From Microplitis mediator (Eukaryota > Arthropoda > Insecta > Hymenoptera > Braconidae), in contig NC_079975.1 of assembly GCF_029852145.1 (NCBI RefSeq), positions 22,945,364 to 23,009,363 of the forward strand: 64,000 bases of DNA, read 5' to 3'. Every line of letters starts with the position of its first letter. Position 1 is the first letter of the stretch. The position numbers were made by a program, and so were the translations under genes. Shown here in pieces: positions 34,441-44,737 of the stretch. The notes beneath the pieces are model-generated. The model did no database searches, was not told the origin of the DNA, and saw only the letters and a list, made by a program, of their open reading frames with translations.

Positions 34441-34939
34441 AAAAAAATCTGGGCAGTGGTTGGCCTTGTGGGCCAGTCCCAAAACTTCCCGGGGTTTTCG
34501 AGCTCAAAGACCTTTTTTATTATAAAGTATTTAAAAATTAAAACAATTAGTTATATTTAAATAGAATAATAATTAATATATGATCACTAAAAGTAGATAG
34601 AATTAATTGAGATGAATTCTTAATATTCCTAAATTACTTACAATTTAAACGAAATTGACGTCTCTTATCCTCAATAAATGTTTAATATCTTTGAAAGTAT
34701 TTAATCGATTTATAAAATTAAACACACAAATTACTTCCAGGACTTAAGGATAATAAAAAAAAATATGGAAAATTGTTGATTTTGCAGGTCGGTCCCAAAA
34801 CTTCCTGCTGTTTTCAAGTTCCTTGAATTCTTCAGTTTCTTGAATTTTTTTAGCGGGAAGTAATCTAAAAGTTATATGAAAGTCACCTAAAATTCAGCGA
34901 CATTCAGTCATATTTAGTAAAGAAATTTTATGCAGTATC
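34441..34939. other. Intergenic/intronic DNA with a direct repeat
   Basis: AGTCCCAAAACTTCC at about 34475 recurs as GGTCCCAAAACTTCC at about 34792, with related GTTTTCRAG sequence after each. No gene seen. Confidence 0.35.
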
Positions 34940-35522
34940 ATTTAAATACAAAAATTGTCTTGGGGCGAGAAAATATATTTTTGGTCGAGAAATAATTCCT
35001 TGCACCGAGTAATTTTTTCTAGTTCTAAATAAATTTTTGTTTTTAATTCACAATGCAAAAAATTTATTGGGGTAAGTAAAAATTTTCTTTAGGCGAGTGA
35101 AGATTTTTTGTGTCAATGAATCCTTTTTTTTTCTATCCACACTTTTTTGGCTTTGAGAAGCTTTCTAAAACCAAAAGGGAGTAGAAAAATCTGTCATTGT
35201 TGAATGAGTAACGTGATATAAATAATATAGCTATATATTCAGTGACATTCAGTCATATTTAGTGGCGGAATAATTAAAGTATTAATTTATTTAAAGAAAA
35301 TAAATACGATCGTCTTTTTTCCCGCGTAATTTAAATGTAATTCGAATGATATAGATAAATCTATTTATCTGAATACTTGGCAATTAAAAAGAGTTTAAAC
35401 TATGAAAGGGCACAAATTCAAGTCAAGACCTATCTAATGATACCAATTTCAATATCATTTACTAATTCTATCATATAGATATGGCGGGAACAAAATTTTC
35501 CTTATTCTCTTAATAATATAGA
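34940..35522 (-). mobile_element. Family C Helitron-like element (copy 3, 3'-truncated)
   Basis: Reverse orientation; the 5' end TCTATATTATTAAGAG is at 35522, preceded (on that strand) by A. It aligns with copy 2 but stops about 100 bp short of the 3' end. A short scrap of its interior (CATTCAGTCATATTTAGT) also lies at about 34900. Confidence 0.6.
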
Positions 35523-36286
35523 TTACAAAATAAAAACTGTAAATTACGAAAAATATAATAGATTAAAATTGACAGGAATAATAAAATTAATAACTCCAAT
35601 TACCGCACACAAATTATTTCTTTATTTAAATTCGTTTTAAATGATTAAATACATTGTGTATTGATCTAATAATAATAATAATTTAAAAATTATGTAAAAT
35701 CAATATCAGACATATTGAATTTATTTTTAGTAACTTATTAAAGTTAAGTCATCTGACCCGACTACAGACTGATATTAATAATTAATATGGACATTAAATA
35801 TGATACCAAAGTGATATATTTTACATAATTATTACATTATTATTATTACCATCGATCTTGTCTTGGTACAGATTTATTAAGAGACACAATTTAACAACAA
35901 ACAGCGACAATATTTTTAAATTGTTTTTGTATTTTTTTGTATTTTTTTATCTTCATATTTATTTATTAAATTTATGTAGTGTCTCAATCTACTTTAAAAC
36001 AAGAAAATATTAATTTTAAATTTAAACACTTCATCGCGTTTAAATTTTAAATTGTTATCAATAATTGCAAACAATTGACAAAAGGAAAACAATAAATTCA
36101 ATGAGAATATATACCAGTTATTTATAATAGTGATATTTAAATACAGCAGCGCGGAGAACAATCATATTATTATTAATAAATAATTTTTAAGTTGTATTAA
36201 ACAAGTATGATTGTAGATAATTATAATACTTTTGTCCGAGTTATTTTATTTTTTAAATCTCGGATGGTCGATTGGTTTTCTTTTTT
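35523..36286. other. AT-rich DNA, nothing recognised
   Basis: No exon-like composition, no inverted repeats of note. Confidence 0.4.
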
Positions 36287-36494
36287 ACACGGAAAAGAGA
36301 GCAGTGGAAAAATTACAGTTTTTAGTTCAAAAAACAACGCCCTCGTATAAAAAACTTCGGTTGTAGTTTGCAGTGTAATAATTGAAACTACTTCTTGTAA
36401 TAAAATAATTACACGGATAAATTATTCTTGTTTGAAATTCTATGGTGTCATAGTAACCCCGGACCATGTTAGCCACCAGACGGAAATTGAATCA

Positions 36495-37392
36495 AGGTGG
36501 CCACAAAGAAATGATTTAAAAATTCCCTGATATTTCCCGGTTTTCGAGTAAAGTTTTTCACATTTTTCCCTGATTTGGAAATTTTATCTGTATCATTTAG
36601 ATATTCAAAGTTTTCATTATATTTTCATTTTTAATAATTAAATTTGATAATTAAATCATAAGAGAAACCACAAAAAATGGCAATAAAATAAATTAAAATT
36701 GCCTACTTTTGATTATTCGATGTTAAAAATGTGTAAGTTAAAATATTTAATAAGAAATTTTATGATTTAAATAAATTAAAAATACACTGGTTACAAAAAT
36801 TAAGGGATATTAAGAAAATTTCAAATTTTTTAGTAATTTTCAACAATTTGTAACTCGAAAGAAAATGGTCGTACAATAAAAACAAAAAGTCAAACTGTAG
36901 CTTCAAGTGTCTAGTTTTCTGATCTGGGTCTTTAAATTTTTTTATTATGCACGGTTCCGGAGCAATCAAAAATCAATCATAATTATCGAAAAAAATTAAT
37001 TGAAGCTCGAAGACCGTTTTTAAGACGAGCAAAAATTTGGTAAATTTCTTTTTCGATAGTTTTCTTAGGATTACTCCGGAACCGCACATAATAAAAAAAT
37101 TTAAAGACCAGATCAGAAAACTAGACACTTGAAGCTACAATTTGCCTTTTTTGTTTTTGTCGTATGACCATTTTCCTTCGAGTTACAACCTGTTGAAAGT
37201 CACTTTAAAATTTGCAATTTTTTTGAGATCCCTTAATTTTTATAACTAGTGTATACTTAAAATTTTTTAAATTTTGAACTGTTACAATTTAATTCCCGGA
37301 TACTTTTCGAAATTCTCTGACATTCCCATGATATTTCCCGGTTGCATTAAATTCCCTGATAATTCCCGGTATTCCCGGTTCGTGGCCACCCT
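36495..37392. mobile_element. Family J element with GGTGGCCAC ends (copy 1)
   Basis: Termini AGGTGGCCACAAAGAAAT and GTTCGTGGCCACCCT, flanked inside by degenerate TTCCCTGATATTTCCCGG-type repeats on both sides (36525-36545, 37345-37378). Copy 2 is at 50855-51652. Confidence 0.6.
36783..37254. repeat. Fold-back of about 470 bp inside family J
   Basis: Left TACACTGGTTACAAAAATTA, right inverse TAATTTTTATAACTAGTGTA. Arms about 200 bp include TCCGGAGCAATC/GATTACTCCGGA and CTAGTTTTCTGATCTGG with its inverse. Confidence 0.75.
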
Positions 37393-37700
37393 ATTGAAAT
37401 AAACGCATAAAAAAATTACTATGGCCATAGTAAAATTTACAGTGATCATATTACAAATTACTATAACCATAGTAAATTCTACTATGGCCATAGTAATCTT
37501 TCCATGCGTTTATTTCTATTTCTGTTAGGAGGCCAACATGGTGCAGCTTTACTATGACACAGTATTTCAAACAAAAATAATTTCTTCATGTACCTACGGG
37601 AAAAATTGTAGTTGCTACAACAGAAGCTGTAGTTGAGGTTACTAAAAGTTGTAGTAAAAAATTGCAAACTCCAACTTGGCATAACCTCAACCACGTGTAA

Positions 37701-37831
37701 GGTAAGAGACCCAGTACCCGATCACTCATGTATTTGTAAATCTATATTTACTGAATTTTACTAAATATATCTACAAAAATACATGGAGTGATCTGATACC
37801 TGTTCCCTGATCAGGTATTGGGTCTTTTACC
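37701..37831. repeat. Family G palindromic MITE, intact
   Basis: GGTAAGAGACCCAGTACCCG to GTATTGGGTCTTTTACC with TGATC/GATCA and ATGTATTTGTA/TACAAAAATACAT inner pairing. Reference copy for the split element at 22039-23330. Confidence 0.7.
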
Positions 37832-38152
37832 TCAGTAACGTCGGTACTATTTATGTAGTATCCATTACTATATATTTGAGTACTCACTACTACAATTTTT
37901 TACTACAATATTGTGGTCAGAGTAACCAAAATTTTTTTCCGTGCGATAGATACAAAATTTAACAGTTTTTAATGTATTTTTAATTGAATGAAACTTTATT
38001 TTAAATGAAACTCCATTTAAAACTGAAATTAACTTTAATAATTTATGAGTAATTGCTGCAGTTCAAAAGTAATATAATTTCTACAGTTTCGAAGTAGAGG
38101 AACTGTTGCTATTTGAATCTGTAATTTTTCCACTATTCTTTTTTTCGTACAT

Positions 38153-39120
38153 TCAAATTTTAAAATATCATTTTGCGATTGTGCGGGTAACTAAACACCG
38201 CGGTCCGCCTGCAGATCGTGGTCTTTATTTTAAAACTTTTTTTTTTACTCCATAATGTATTCTAATTAACTAGTCGTCGCACAATTGATGAGAATATAAA
38301 TACCATTAAAAATAAAAAAAAAAATATATATATATATATATGTTTGATTAAACTGTTAAAAATAATATATGACATAAAAATTATAATATTGATGTACAGT
38401 AAAAATAAACAATATAAGAGTTGAAACGATAAAAAAAATATACATATATGTATAAATACAACATAAGTAAATAAATTAACGTTGTCGGGTATTTGAATTA
38501 ATCAGCACGTGTAATTATTGTGCGTATTTATTTATAAATTCTCATCGTAATAATAATTTGCGACCTATAATCTGTTTTCTACTTTCATAATAATTATAGT
38601 GTAAATATTAGAGCGAGAAAACGACGTATATTATATTTATATATTTTTATTTATATTTATTGATTCAAAACTAAAGTGTGCGTTATTTTAAATTCAACTT
38701 ACAAATTAAAACGTCATTTCCTCCTCTATATTTATTTATATATTTATTAGTAATTAATAATTTAATTTTCAAAATATTCAAACTAACAGTAATCGATTTC
38801 TTCCTTAAAAATGGAATCATCTCAAACACGACAGTTTTTATTTATTTATTTAATATTATTATTTTGTTTTGATAGTTTTTTTTTTTAAATTAATCCTGTA
38901 AAAGGAAAATAAATAATTAAATCATCTAGAGCGTATTTAATTATCGTATATATGCATTCTTATCTCACTCAATTGCGCTTTTTAATATTACACTTTATTA
39001 TCCAGTCACGACGCTAATGTTTCATTGATATTTTTTTATACTTTTATATATATATATTTTTTTATTCTTATTATTACATTTTTTAAATTTTAAATTTAAA
39101 TTTCAGTTTTTGTGGCGGGA
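38153..39120. other. AT-rich DNA, nothing recognised
   Basis: Starts with a GC-richer stretch at 38176-38225 (AACACCGCGGTCCGCCTGC) that resembles no family here; the remainder is simple AT-rich sequence. Confidence 0.35.
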
Positions 39121-39139
39121 AATAAAAAAAAACTATTTT

Positions 39140-39451
39140 AGATGAAGCTGAGGTTAACTTGAGCCGAAGGTGAGTGCTGCCATCACCCAGCATCTAAAAT
39201 CGTCTTTAATTTTCGCTCACTATATTTTTTATAATTAATTGCATTGAAACTCGAAGTTTGAATGCCTGGAGCCAAAAGAAACGAGCAGATGTACAAAAAA
39301 AAAATAGTATTCACACTAGAGAAGTAAAAGATTCAAATCTGCGTTTGCGACATTCGCCTTCGGCTCGAGTAAAATTGTCATCAAAAGAATGTACTTCGGG
39401 TGTTTCCGTCTTTTACTCCCACTCTGGGTGTTCTATGCACTGAATATTCTC
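39140..39451. repeat. Family F-like GC-rich fold-backs
   Basis: 39140-39202: ATTTTAGATG pairs with CATCTAAAAT across a GAGCCGAAGGTGAGTG loop. 39300-39451: ATAGTATTCACACTAGAG...AGTAAAAGA against TCTTTTACT...GGGTGTTCTATG, apex CGCCTTCGGCTCG. The layout parallels 4029-4171 and 40441-40571, although the arms have diverged. Confidence 0.45.
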
Positions 39452-40136
39452 CCACTTTTCTTTACGCACGCGCAGTTTAAAAATTTTCGGTAGTGGGGGA
39501 GAGTTTTAGTTCATTCTCTCTCTGGAAGAAGTTTGAAAAACTACACGCAGGTTAGAATATTCTACTCTCTTTGCAGAATACTAATGGCGGACAGAATCTG
39601 AATACTTTCTGCCCTAGGGAAGATGATAATTTTCGTATTGGTTTGAATTTGGTTTTGTTTAAATTGGCTACAGGCATTAAAACTCGCAGTTTAATTGTTA
39701 AAAATATGAAAAAATTTAGATAACCTAAAGAAAACAAGTCAACGTTTTTTCTATAATTAATAATTCAATTAAAATAATTAAAGCTTCAATTAATAAATAT
39801 AAATTTAATGAAACATTAACTTTCTGGCCTCATCATATTAGAATAATTTTATTTATTTATTTATTTAATAATATCGATATTTATTATTCTAAGGAACTTA
39901 TAATACTGTTGTTGTAGTACTCTTTTCAGATGTTCCACAAAAATAAGCGAAGTCTATACCAGAATGTCAAACTCATTATGGAATGAAAAGTCATATAATT
40001 TATAAACAATAATAAATTATTTATATTTAGATTTTCGTAAACATTAAACAATAATTATATGACATTGTACGTGATAGAAAATGAGTATATATTGGAATGA
40101 CAGTCTTTGAATATTATAATAAAACTTTCTCGCAAG

Positions 40137-40143
40137 GCTTCGC
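40137..40143. other. GCTTCGC mini-hairpin core
   Basis: CAAGGCTTCGCTTG at 40133-40146, the complement of the GCGAAGC apex found in family F; a short isolated instance. Confidence 0.4.
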
Positions 40144-40440
40144 TTGTGTGTTGCCAAGTTCCTTTTGATTATTCATTCATTTATATATAAATATATATAA
40201 ATAATATATTTTTTCTAATACGTACGCAAAGATTGTTACAGGTAATTACTTATTTATTTATTTATGAGCGAGATGATCGCTGAGATATATTATTACATAA
40301 ACTTTGATACTGAAGGTAGCAGACATTTTTTATTTTTATTTTACGACCAAATAAAATACCCAGAAAAAAATTTCGAAAATGCATGTCTAGAACTTTTCAA
40401 ATTTTCCTGTACTTATATTTTCAAGTTTTTTTCTCGTAAA

Positions 40441-40571
40441 ATAGTATATTACACTACAAGGGAAGAAAGTTGAAATTCCTGCCCTGTGTGATAAGATGCC
40501 CGAGGCGAAGCCGAGGGCATCATGACACACAGGGTAGGGCTTTCAACTATCTTCCCGTGTGGTGTATACGA
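40441..40571. repeat. Family F fold-back capped by GCGAAGC
   Basis: Ends ATAGTATATTACAC and GTGGTGTATACG. Arms CCCTGTGTG/CACACAGGG and GATGCCC/GGGCATC; apex GCGAAGC at 40505-40511. Same ends and apex as 4029-4171, but the arms are different sequences. Confidence 0.7.
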
Positions 40572-40759
40572 TTTTTCTTTATACCTGGTCGAAAGTACGT
40601 TTATTAATTACATTTTTGAATACTATAAACAATACAACCACGTTCTGCCTTCAGCTGACAGGTCGGCCATGTTTTTTTTATTTGCTCCCTATTGACGCGC
40701 CTCTTTCGGACATACATAAAACTTTAATTTTTTTCCGTCTCTCTTTTTTTTTTTGTTGC

Positions 40760-40840
40760 GTTTTTGATGCCTGCCCCGCGACATTTGAAAGCACGAGCGA
40801 AGCGAGTGCGTCTGGTCGGCGGGGGCAGGCATCAAAAACA
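40760..40840. repeat. GC-rich hairpin capped by GCGAAGC
   Basis: TTTTTGATGCCTGCCCC pairs with GGGGCAGGCATCAAAAA; inner GCAC/GTGC; apex GCGAAGC at 40797-40803. The outer sequence TTTTTGATGCCCGCCCC also occurs alone at about 9236, in MAU2 intron 3. Confidence 0.75.
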
Positions 40841-40994
40841 AAACAAAAAAAAAGACATAATTATACTTATAAAAAATAAAAAATAAAAAAAAATTATTTT
40901 TTTTCGAAAGAAATAAATTTATGCCTATGAACAAGTTTTTTTTCCCTGCCAATAAAAAATATATAAATGAATACATAAACTTTCAATAATTAAC

Positions 40995-41068
40995 CTCGCC
41001 TCTGCATCAAAATCTTTTATCACCTCATCCTCGTCCATAAAGTCATCAGATGATACTTTTTCAGTCAT
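40995..41068 (-). CDS. Candidate small first coding exon, possibly of p66
   Basis: Minus-strand ATG at 41068 opens an acidic 24-codon frame (MTEKVSSDDFMDEDEVIKDF, then DAEA) that ends at GCGAG/GTTAAT. Codon use and acidity look coding, and the leader CAGTGT...TTGCAATAATAAAATG is plausible. The leftover AG joins in phase with the G at the p66 acceptor 28939 to give Arg, followed by an open stretch AVTSRE before the p66 ATG at 28920. This would make a 12 kb first intron and a p66 of about 668 residues. The donor GTTAAT is weak, and the exon could belong to another gene. No alternative downstream exon was found between 31.8 and 40.9 kb. Confidence 0.35.
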
Positions 41069-41374
41069 TTTATTATTGCAAGTACACTGTTTACTTAAAA
41101 TATCACAAACAACGAGACACAAAAACACTGACATATATATAAATAAAGCAACGATCTATGATGTTATCGTCAAAAATTTTATTGATAAAGTGGTAGACGT
41201 TCAGTAGATGGCAGCAGCCGGCTGTTTCCGTAGGCACGAAAAAATTTTTTGCTCCCGGCGATATAAGTGGGGCGCGTGTAACTCCACCAGGAGAGGGAAA
41301 TGAGACTTTAGGCCTTAAAATTAGGGAGGGAAGTGCGTACTTTCGACTAAGGGATAAAGAAAAATTCATTTTAA

Positions 41375-41448
41375 AAATGGCTTTGGTCGGGATCGAACCC
41401 GCGCCCTTTGAATTGGAAGTCTCGTCTACTGTCCACTAGGCTAACATA
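41375..41448 (-). repeat. tRNA-like (SINE-type) module, copy 1
   Basis: On the minus strand TTAGCCTAGTGGACAG resembles a pol III A box and GGGTTCGATCCC is a perfect B box, about 35 bases apart. The anticodon and acceptor stems do not pair, so this is tRNA-derived rather than a tRNA gene. Copy 2 is at 41988-42060. Confidence 0.55.
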
Positions 41449-41526
41449 CGTCTGAGATAAATGACTCGTTTAAAAAAAACACTAAAATAGTCGAATGTCT
41501 GCTACTTTAAGTCATAAATTGGATAA

Positions 41527-42130
41527 TTTTAAAAGTAGCAGACATTTAAAAAATTTTTGTTTTTATAACCAAATAAAATATTCAGAAAAAATTTCAAAAA
41601 TGTATGTCTAGAACTTTTTAAATTTTTCTATGCTTATATTTTCAAGTTTTTTTCTCGTAAGTAACTAGGAGATCCGAATTTGCGGTCAATTAACGCATTT
41701 TTACGGTAAATTGCCGTAATTTGACACAATAACACCGGACTTTACTGCAAATTTGCCGAATTGTATGATAATTTGCGGCAAATTACGGTAATATACAACA
41801 ATTTACGGCTTTTTAAGGGAAATTACCGCAATGTTACCACGAATTTGCGGTAAAATGCCGCACTTACCTAAAATACCGCAGTGTTGCCACAAATTTACTA
41901 AGAGTTGCCGCAATATTACCATAAATTACGCATTTTACGGTAAGTTACCGTAATTCGGATCTGCTAGAGTAATTTGTTTTAAAACTGACTTTGGCCGGGA
42001 TCGAACTCGCGCCCTTTGGATTAGAAGTCTCGTCTACTGTCCACTAGTCTGACATACGTCTGAGTTAAGCCACTGATTTAAACGAACAGTAAAATAATCG
42101 TGAGTCTGCTACTTTTAGTATCGCAAACTT
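41527..42130. mobile_element. Family D composite element 2 with tRNA-like head
   Basis: Left AAAAGTAGCAGACATT, right GAGTCTGCTACTTTT. The tRNA-like module is on the minus strand at 41988-42060 (B box GAGTTCGATCCC). It is interrupted after CTCGTAA by the CTAG-flanked palindrome 41669-41963. It directly follows element 1. Confidence 0.55.
41669..41963. repeat. Palindromic element built from TTACGGTAA-type motifs, CTAG flanks
   Basis: Ends GAGATCCGAATT and AATTCGGATCTG, with CTAG immediately outside both (41665-41668, 41964-41967), a probable four-base target duplication. The interior repeats ACGGTAA, GCGGTAA, TTGCCGTAA and TACCGCAA many times in both orientations. Confidence 0.65.
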
Positions 42131-42888
42131 GGGTATTGTTACAAGTGATATATATATTAATACAGATATTTTACATATTTTAAAAATAAATAATAATCTC
42201 TAGCGATCTCACACTTGTCAATTTAACTGGCGTAATGCACAGATAAAAACAGCCTTCTTTCTTCCTCTCTCGTTCTTTCGTACATCTTTCTAAGAATTCA
42301 TTTTTATTTAAACTTTTTTTCTTATTATTTTGCTTAATATTTTATCACAGATGTTTAATTTACTTGCCCGTGCAGAATTAAAACTCTAGCTCACTCGTTA
42401 ACGTATACAATAAGTAGATATAATTTATTATTTTATTACGGTTTTACTACTTGATTAGTCATATAATACACCAACAATTAAGTCCCCATCATATTTATTT
42501 ATTTGTGAGTTAATATGCCGACGAAGTTGTTGTTAATCACAGATATTATAATCCTGGCTCCCTTTTTACAGTTTATTTATTTATGATTATCATTATTCTC
42601 ATATAAACATGGAACCACAATAATTACTAAGGCCTGCCTTAGTAAAAAAATATATACGATCGCTTTTTAAAAAATAGATCTTAACAATTTGTTAGTTTTT
42701 TTTTTTTTTTATTAATTATCTCGCTATAATACGCTTTCGTTTGATATTAATTTACAGTTATTTTGATTCCTGGCAGGCGGCTCTTAATAGTTAACATTTT
42801 TTTTTCTTATTATTTATTTTCTATCGTTAGAATCTTGCAGTTGGCATTTTTTTAAATTATAAAAAATAATTAAATATTTTTTTTTTTC
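42131..42888. other. Intergenic DNA, nothing recognised
   Basis: Mixed-composition stretch at 42200-42480 without an exon call; poly-T runs afterwards. Confidence 0.35.
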
Positions 42889-43462
42889 CTGAAGTTGACA
42901 AAATTATCAATTTTCGGATTTTTTTTTCGACAATTAAATTTGTAGAAAAAAAAAACTAAAAAAATGCACATATAGAGAATTTAAAATACCATAAGTGCAT
43001 TTTTTTAAAATCCTTTTTTTTTTATAATTTATAATTTTTTTTTTAAATCCAAAAATTATTAGTCGGTTAATTTCGGTATCATTTCTTTATGATTCTAAAA
43101 TTAACGATTTTGAATTTAATTTTCAACAATTTAATTAAAAAAAAAAAATGCACATGTAGAAAATTAAAAAACCTATAGGTGCAATTTTTTAAAATATTTT
43201 TTTTCTCAAAATTTATTGTTTTTAAAAAAATTCAAAAATTATTAGCCGGCTAATTATGATTTTTAAGTTAGAAGACAATTAAAAGTTTTCAGATTTTTTT
43301 TAACCCGTTTAATTACAAAAAAAAAAAAAAAAAAAAAAAAAATGCATATGTAGAAAATTAAAAAAACTACAAGTGCAATTTTTTCAAATATTTTTTTTTT
43401 AATAATTTCTCATTTATAAAAAAATCTAAAAATTATTAGACGTCGCCTAACTTCAGTATAAT
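42889..43462. repeat. Array of three family A units
   Basis: About 42889-43083, 43091-43256 and 43257-43462. Ends such as CTGAAGTTGACA and CGCCTAACTTCAGTAT; inner ATGCACATGTAG/CTATAGGTGCAA palindromes. Confidence 0.7.
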
Positions 43463-44737
43463 TTTTTTTTATCCAAGATTTGAATTTAAAAAAAAACGCC
43501 AACTTTTTTCGTCTATAATTATTTTCTGGGGAAATTTAAAAGTGAGTTCGAGTGAGCTCTGGGCTTCTTCAGATCTAAACTATTTCATACGTATCGTCTT
43601 CTAATATAACTGGACTCTCATTCATTACACTTATTGTCAATTCGTATACATCATATACATATATATCATATTTAAATATATTTGCTGACTCAAACCAATC
43701 GGGAGTTAAATATTTAATCAAACAATTAGTGATAAATGTGAGCCTCAATACACGCAGCCTATTCAGTTCTATAATTGCGTTAACGCTTTTGGCAAGCTCA
43801 GTCTTATAAATCGTTTGTTATTTTATCGCATCTTAATATTTATCTCCACTAGTTTGTATAATTGATTTTTAAAATTCATCTAATCTTGCATTGTGCCCAC
43901 ACTGAACGGCTACACGTGTTCTTTTCTCTACTTAGCTTTGTACAATGAGGTCTTTCTTACCTCGAGAAGACGATCACGCGGTATTACTTGATTGTTATTT
44001 TGTTTATTTAATCTTTTTTTTATTTATTTTCACTATACGCACTGATAATAATGCATTATTACTGTCAATGTTCATTAATTTCTTTTTTTTTTATCTCTGT
44101 TTTATTTCTTTCTCTCTCTCTTTCTCACTCTCTCTCGCTCTCGCAATTTCACTTTCTTCCTCACATTGCAATACATTATTTTTACTTGTCAAAAAAAAAT
44201 ATTAACAATAAATTCAGGCGTAAAGTGATAAAAAAAAAAAAATAAACAAATATAAAACAAAAAAATAAGTCAGTTAAAAGAGACATTAAAAAGTTAACAT
44301 AAAGTATTTTGACAATTGATGTTAATTCATCGCTCTAATCATTTTTCATTTCTATCTAATAAACCAATTACTTTTAAATTGCGCGGGGCCGCGGGCGTGG
44401 ATATTTATTTAATTATTTGTTTTTTTATTTTAACATTCTCACGAATATTAATCGTTTGTAGTTAAAAACAAACGACTCAGGTACATATTAAGGCCCGTCC
44501 TGTTTTGTTTTTGTTCACTCAACAGTTTGTTATTTTCTTGATTATTATTTTTTATTTTAACTTTTTTTTTTTTATTTTGTTTATACTTTCCACGCAATAT
44601 TCATACGATTTTAAATAATTTTTTGGCATTTTTTACGACAAGCATACATACATGTTACTAAATCTTTCTTTTTTTTTTTAAATTCCATTGTCAATAGTAC
44701 GGAGTACTCGCGCCTTTTATCTTTAACACAACAAAAA
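43463..44737. other. Intergenic DNA, nothing recognised
   Basis: Mixed composition at 43540-43960 and a pyrimidine-rich run at 44100-44160 (TTTCTCTCTCTCT type). Frames here are low-complexity. It could hold distal 3' UTR or regulatory DNA, but nothing can be shown. Confidence 0.35.

Larger units (their letters stand above)
36287..38152. mobile_element. Nested stack of inverted-repeat elements (families H, J, G and others)
   Basis: Outermost family H: ACACGGAAAAGAGAGCAGTGG followed by AAAAATTACAG at 36287, and CTGTAATTTTTCCACTATTC near 38115-38152. Inside, ATTCTATGGTGTCATAGTAA with CCATGTTAGCCACCAGACGG (36440-36483) is matched by the inverted GGAGGCCAACATGG...TTACTATGACACAG (37530-37565). Inside that, family J: GGTGGCCAC at 36496 to GTGGCCACC at 37390. 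Inside J, a fold-back with about 200-bp arms at 36783-37254. A further palindrome with ACTATGGCCATAGTAA lies at 37398-37517, and a family G MITE at 37701-37831. Confidence 0.6.
40304..41515. mobile_element. Family D composite element 1 with tRNA-like head
   Basis: Left TGATACTGAAGGTAGCAGAC, right GAATGTCTGCTACTTTAAGT. It contains two nested GC-rich fold-backs (40441-40571 and 40760-40840) and a tRNA-like module (41375-41448). Its left 130 bp (to CTCGTAA) and right 130 bp align with element 2 at 41527-42130, so what lies between is later insertion. A p66-compatible small exon (40995-41068) lies inside these limits, which argues that either the exon or my element boundary needs testing. Confidence 0.5.

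Noticed and set aside
34441..34860. LTR or LINE remnant suggested by a repeated CCCAAAACTTCC string
   Set aside because: Only short direct matches about 320 bp apart; no target-site duplication, primer-binding site or reverse-transcriptase motif.
40264..40473. 69-codon + strand frame
   Set aside because: Covers the start of family D composite 1 and the arm of a fold-back; low-complexity F/K/Y-rich translation.
41103..41369. 88-codon minus-strand frame upstream of the small acidic exon
   Set aside because: No recognisable domain, and its end overlaps the candidate leader; the lower half is repeat-derived. Left out for lack of support.
41375..41448. tRNA gene on the minus strand
   Set aside because: A and B boxes are good, but the acceptor and anticodon stems do not pair, and a diverged second copy sits in the same repeat context; tRNA-derived repeat is the better reading.
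44051..44245. Leu/Ser-rich frames in a TCTCTC tract
   Set aside because: Low-complexity pyrimidine run, not coding.
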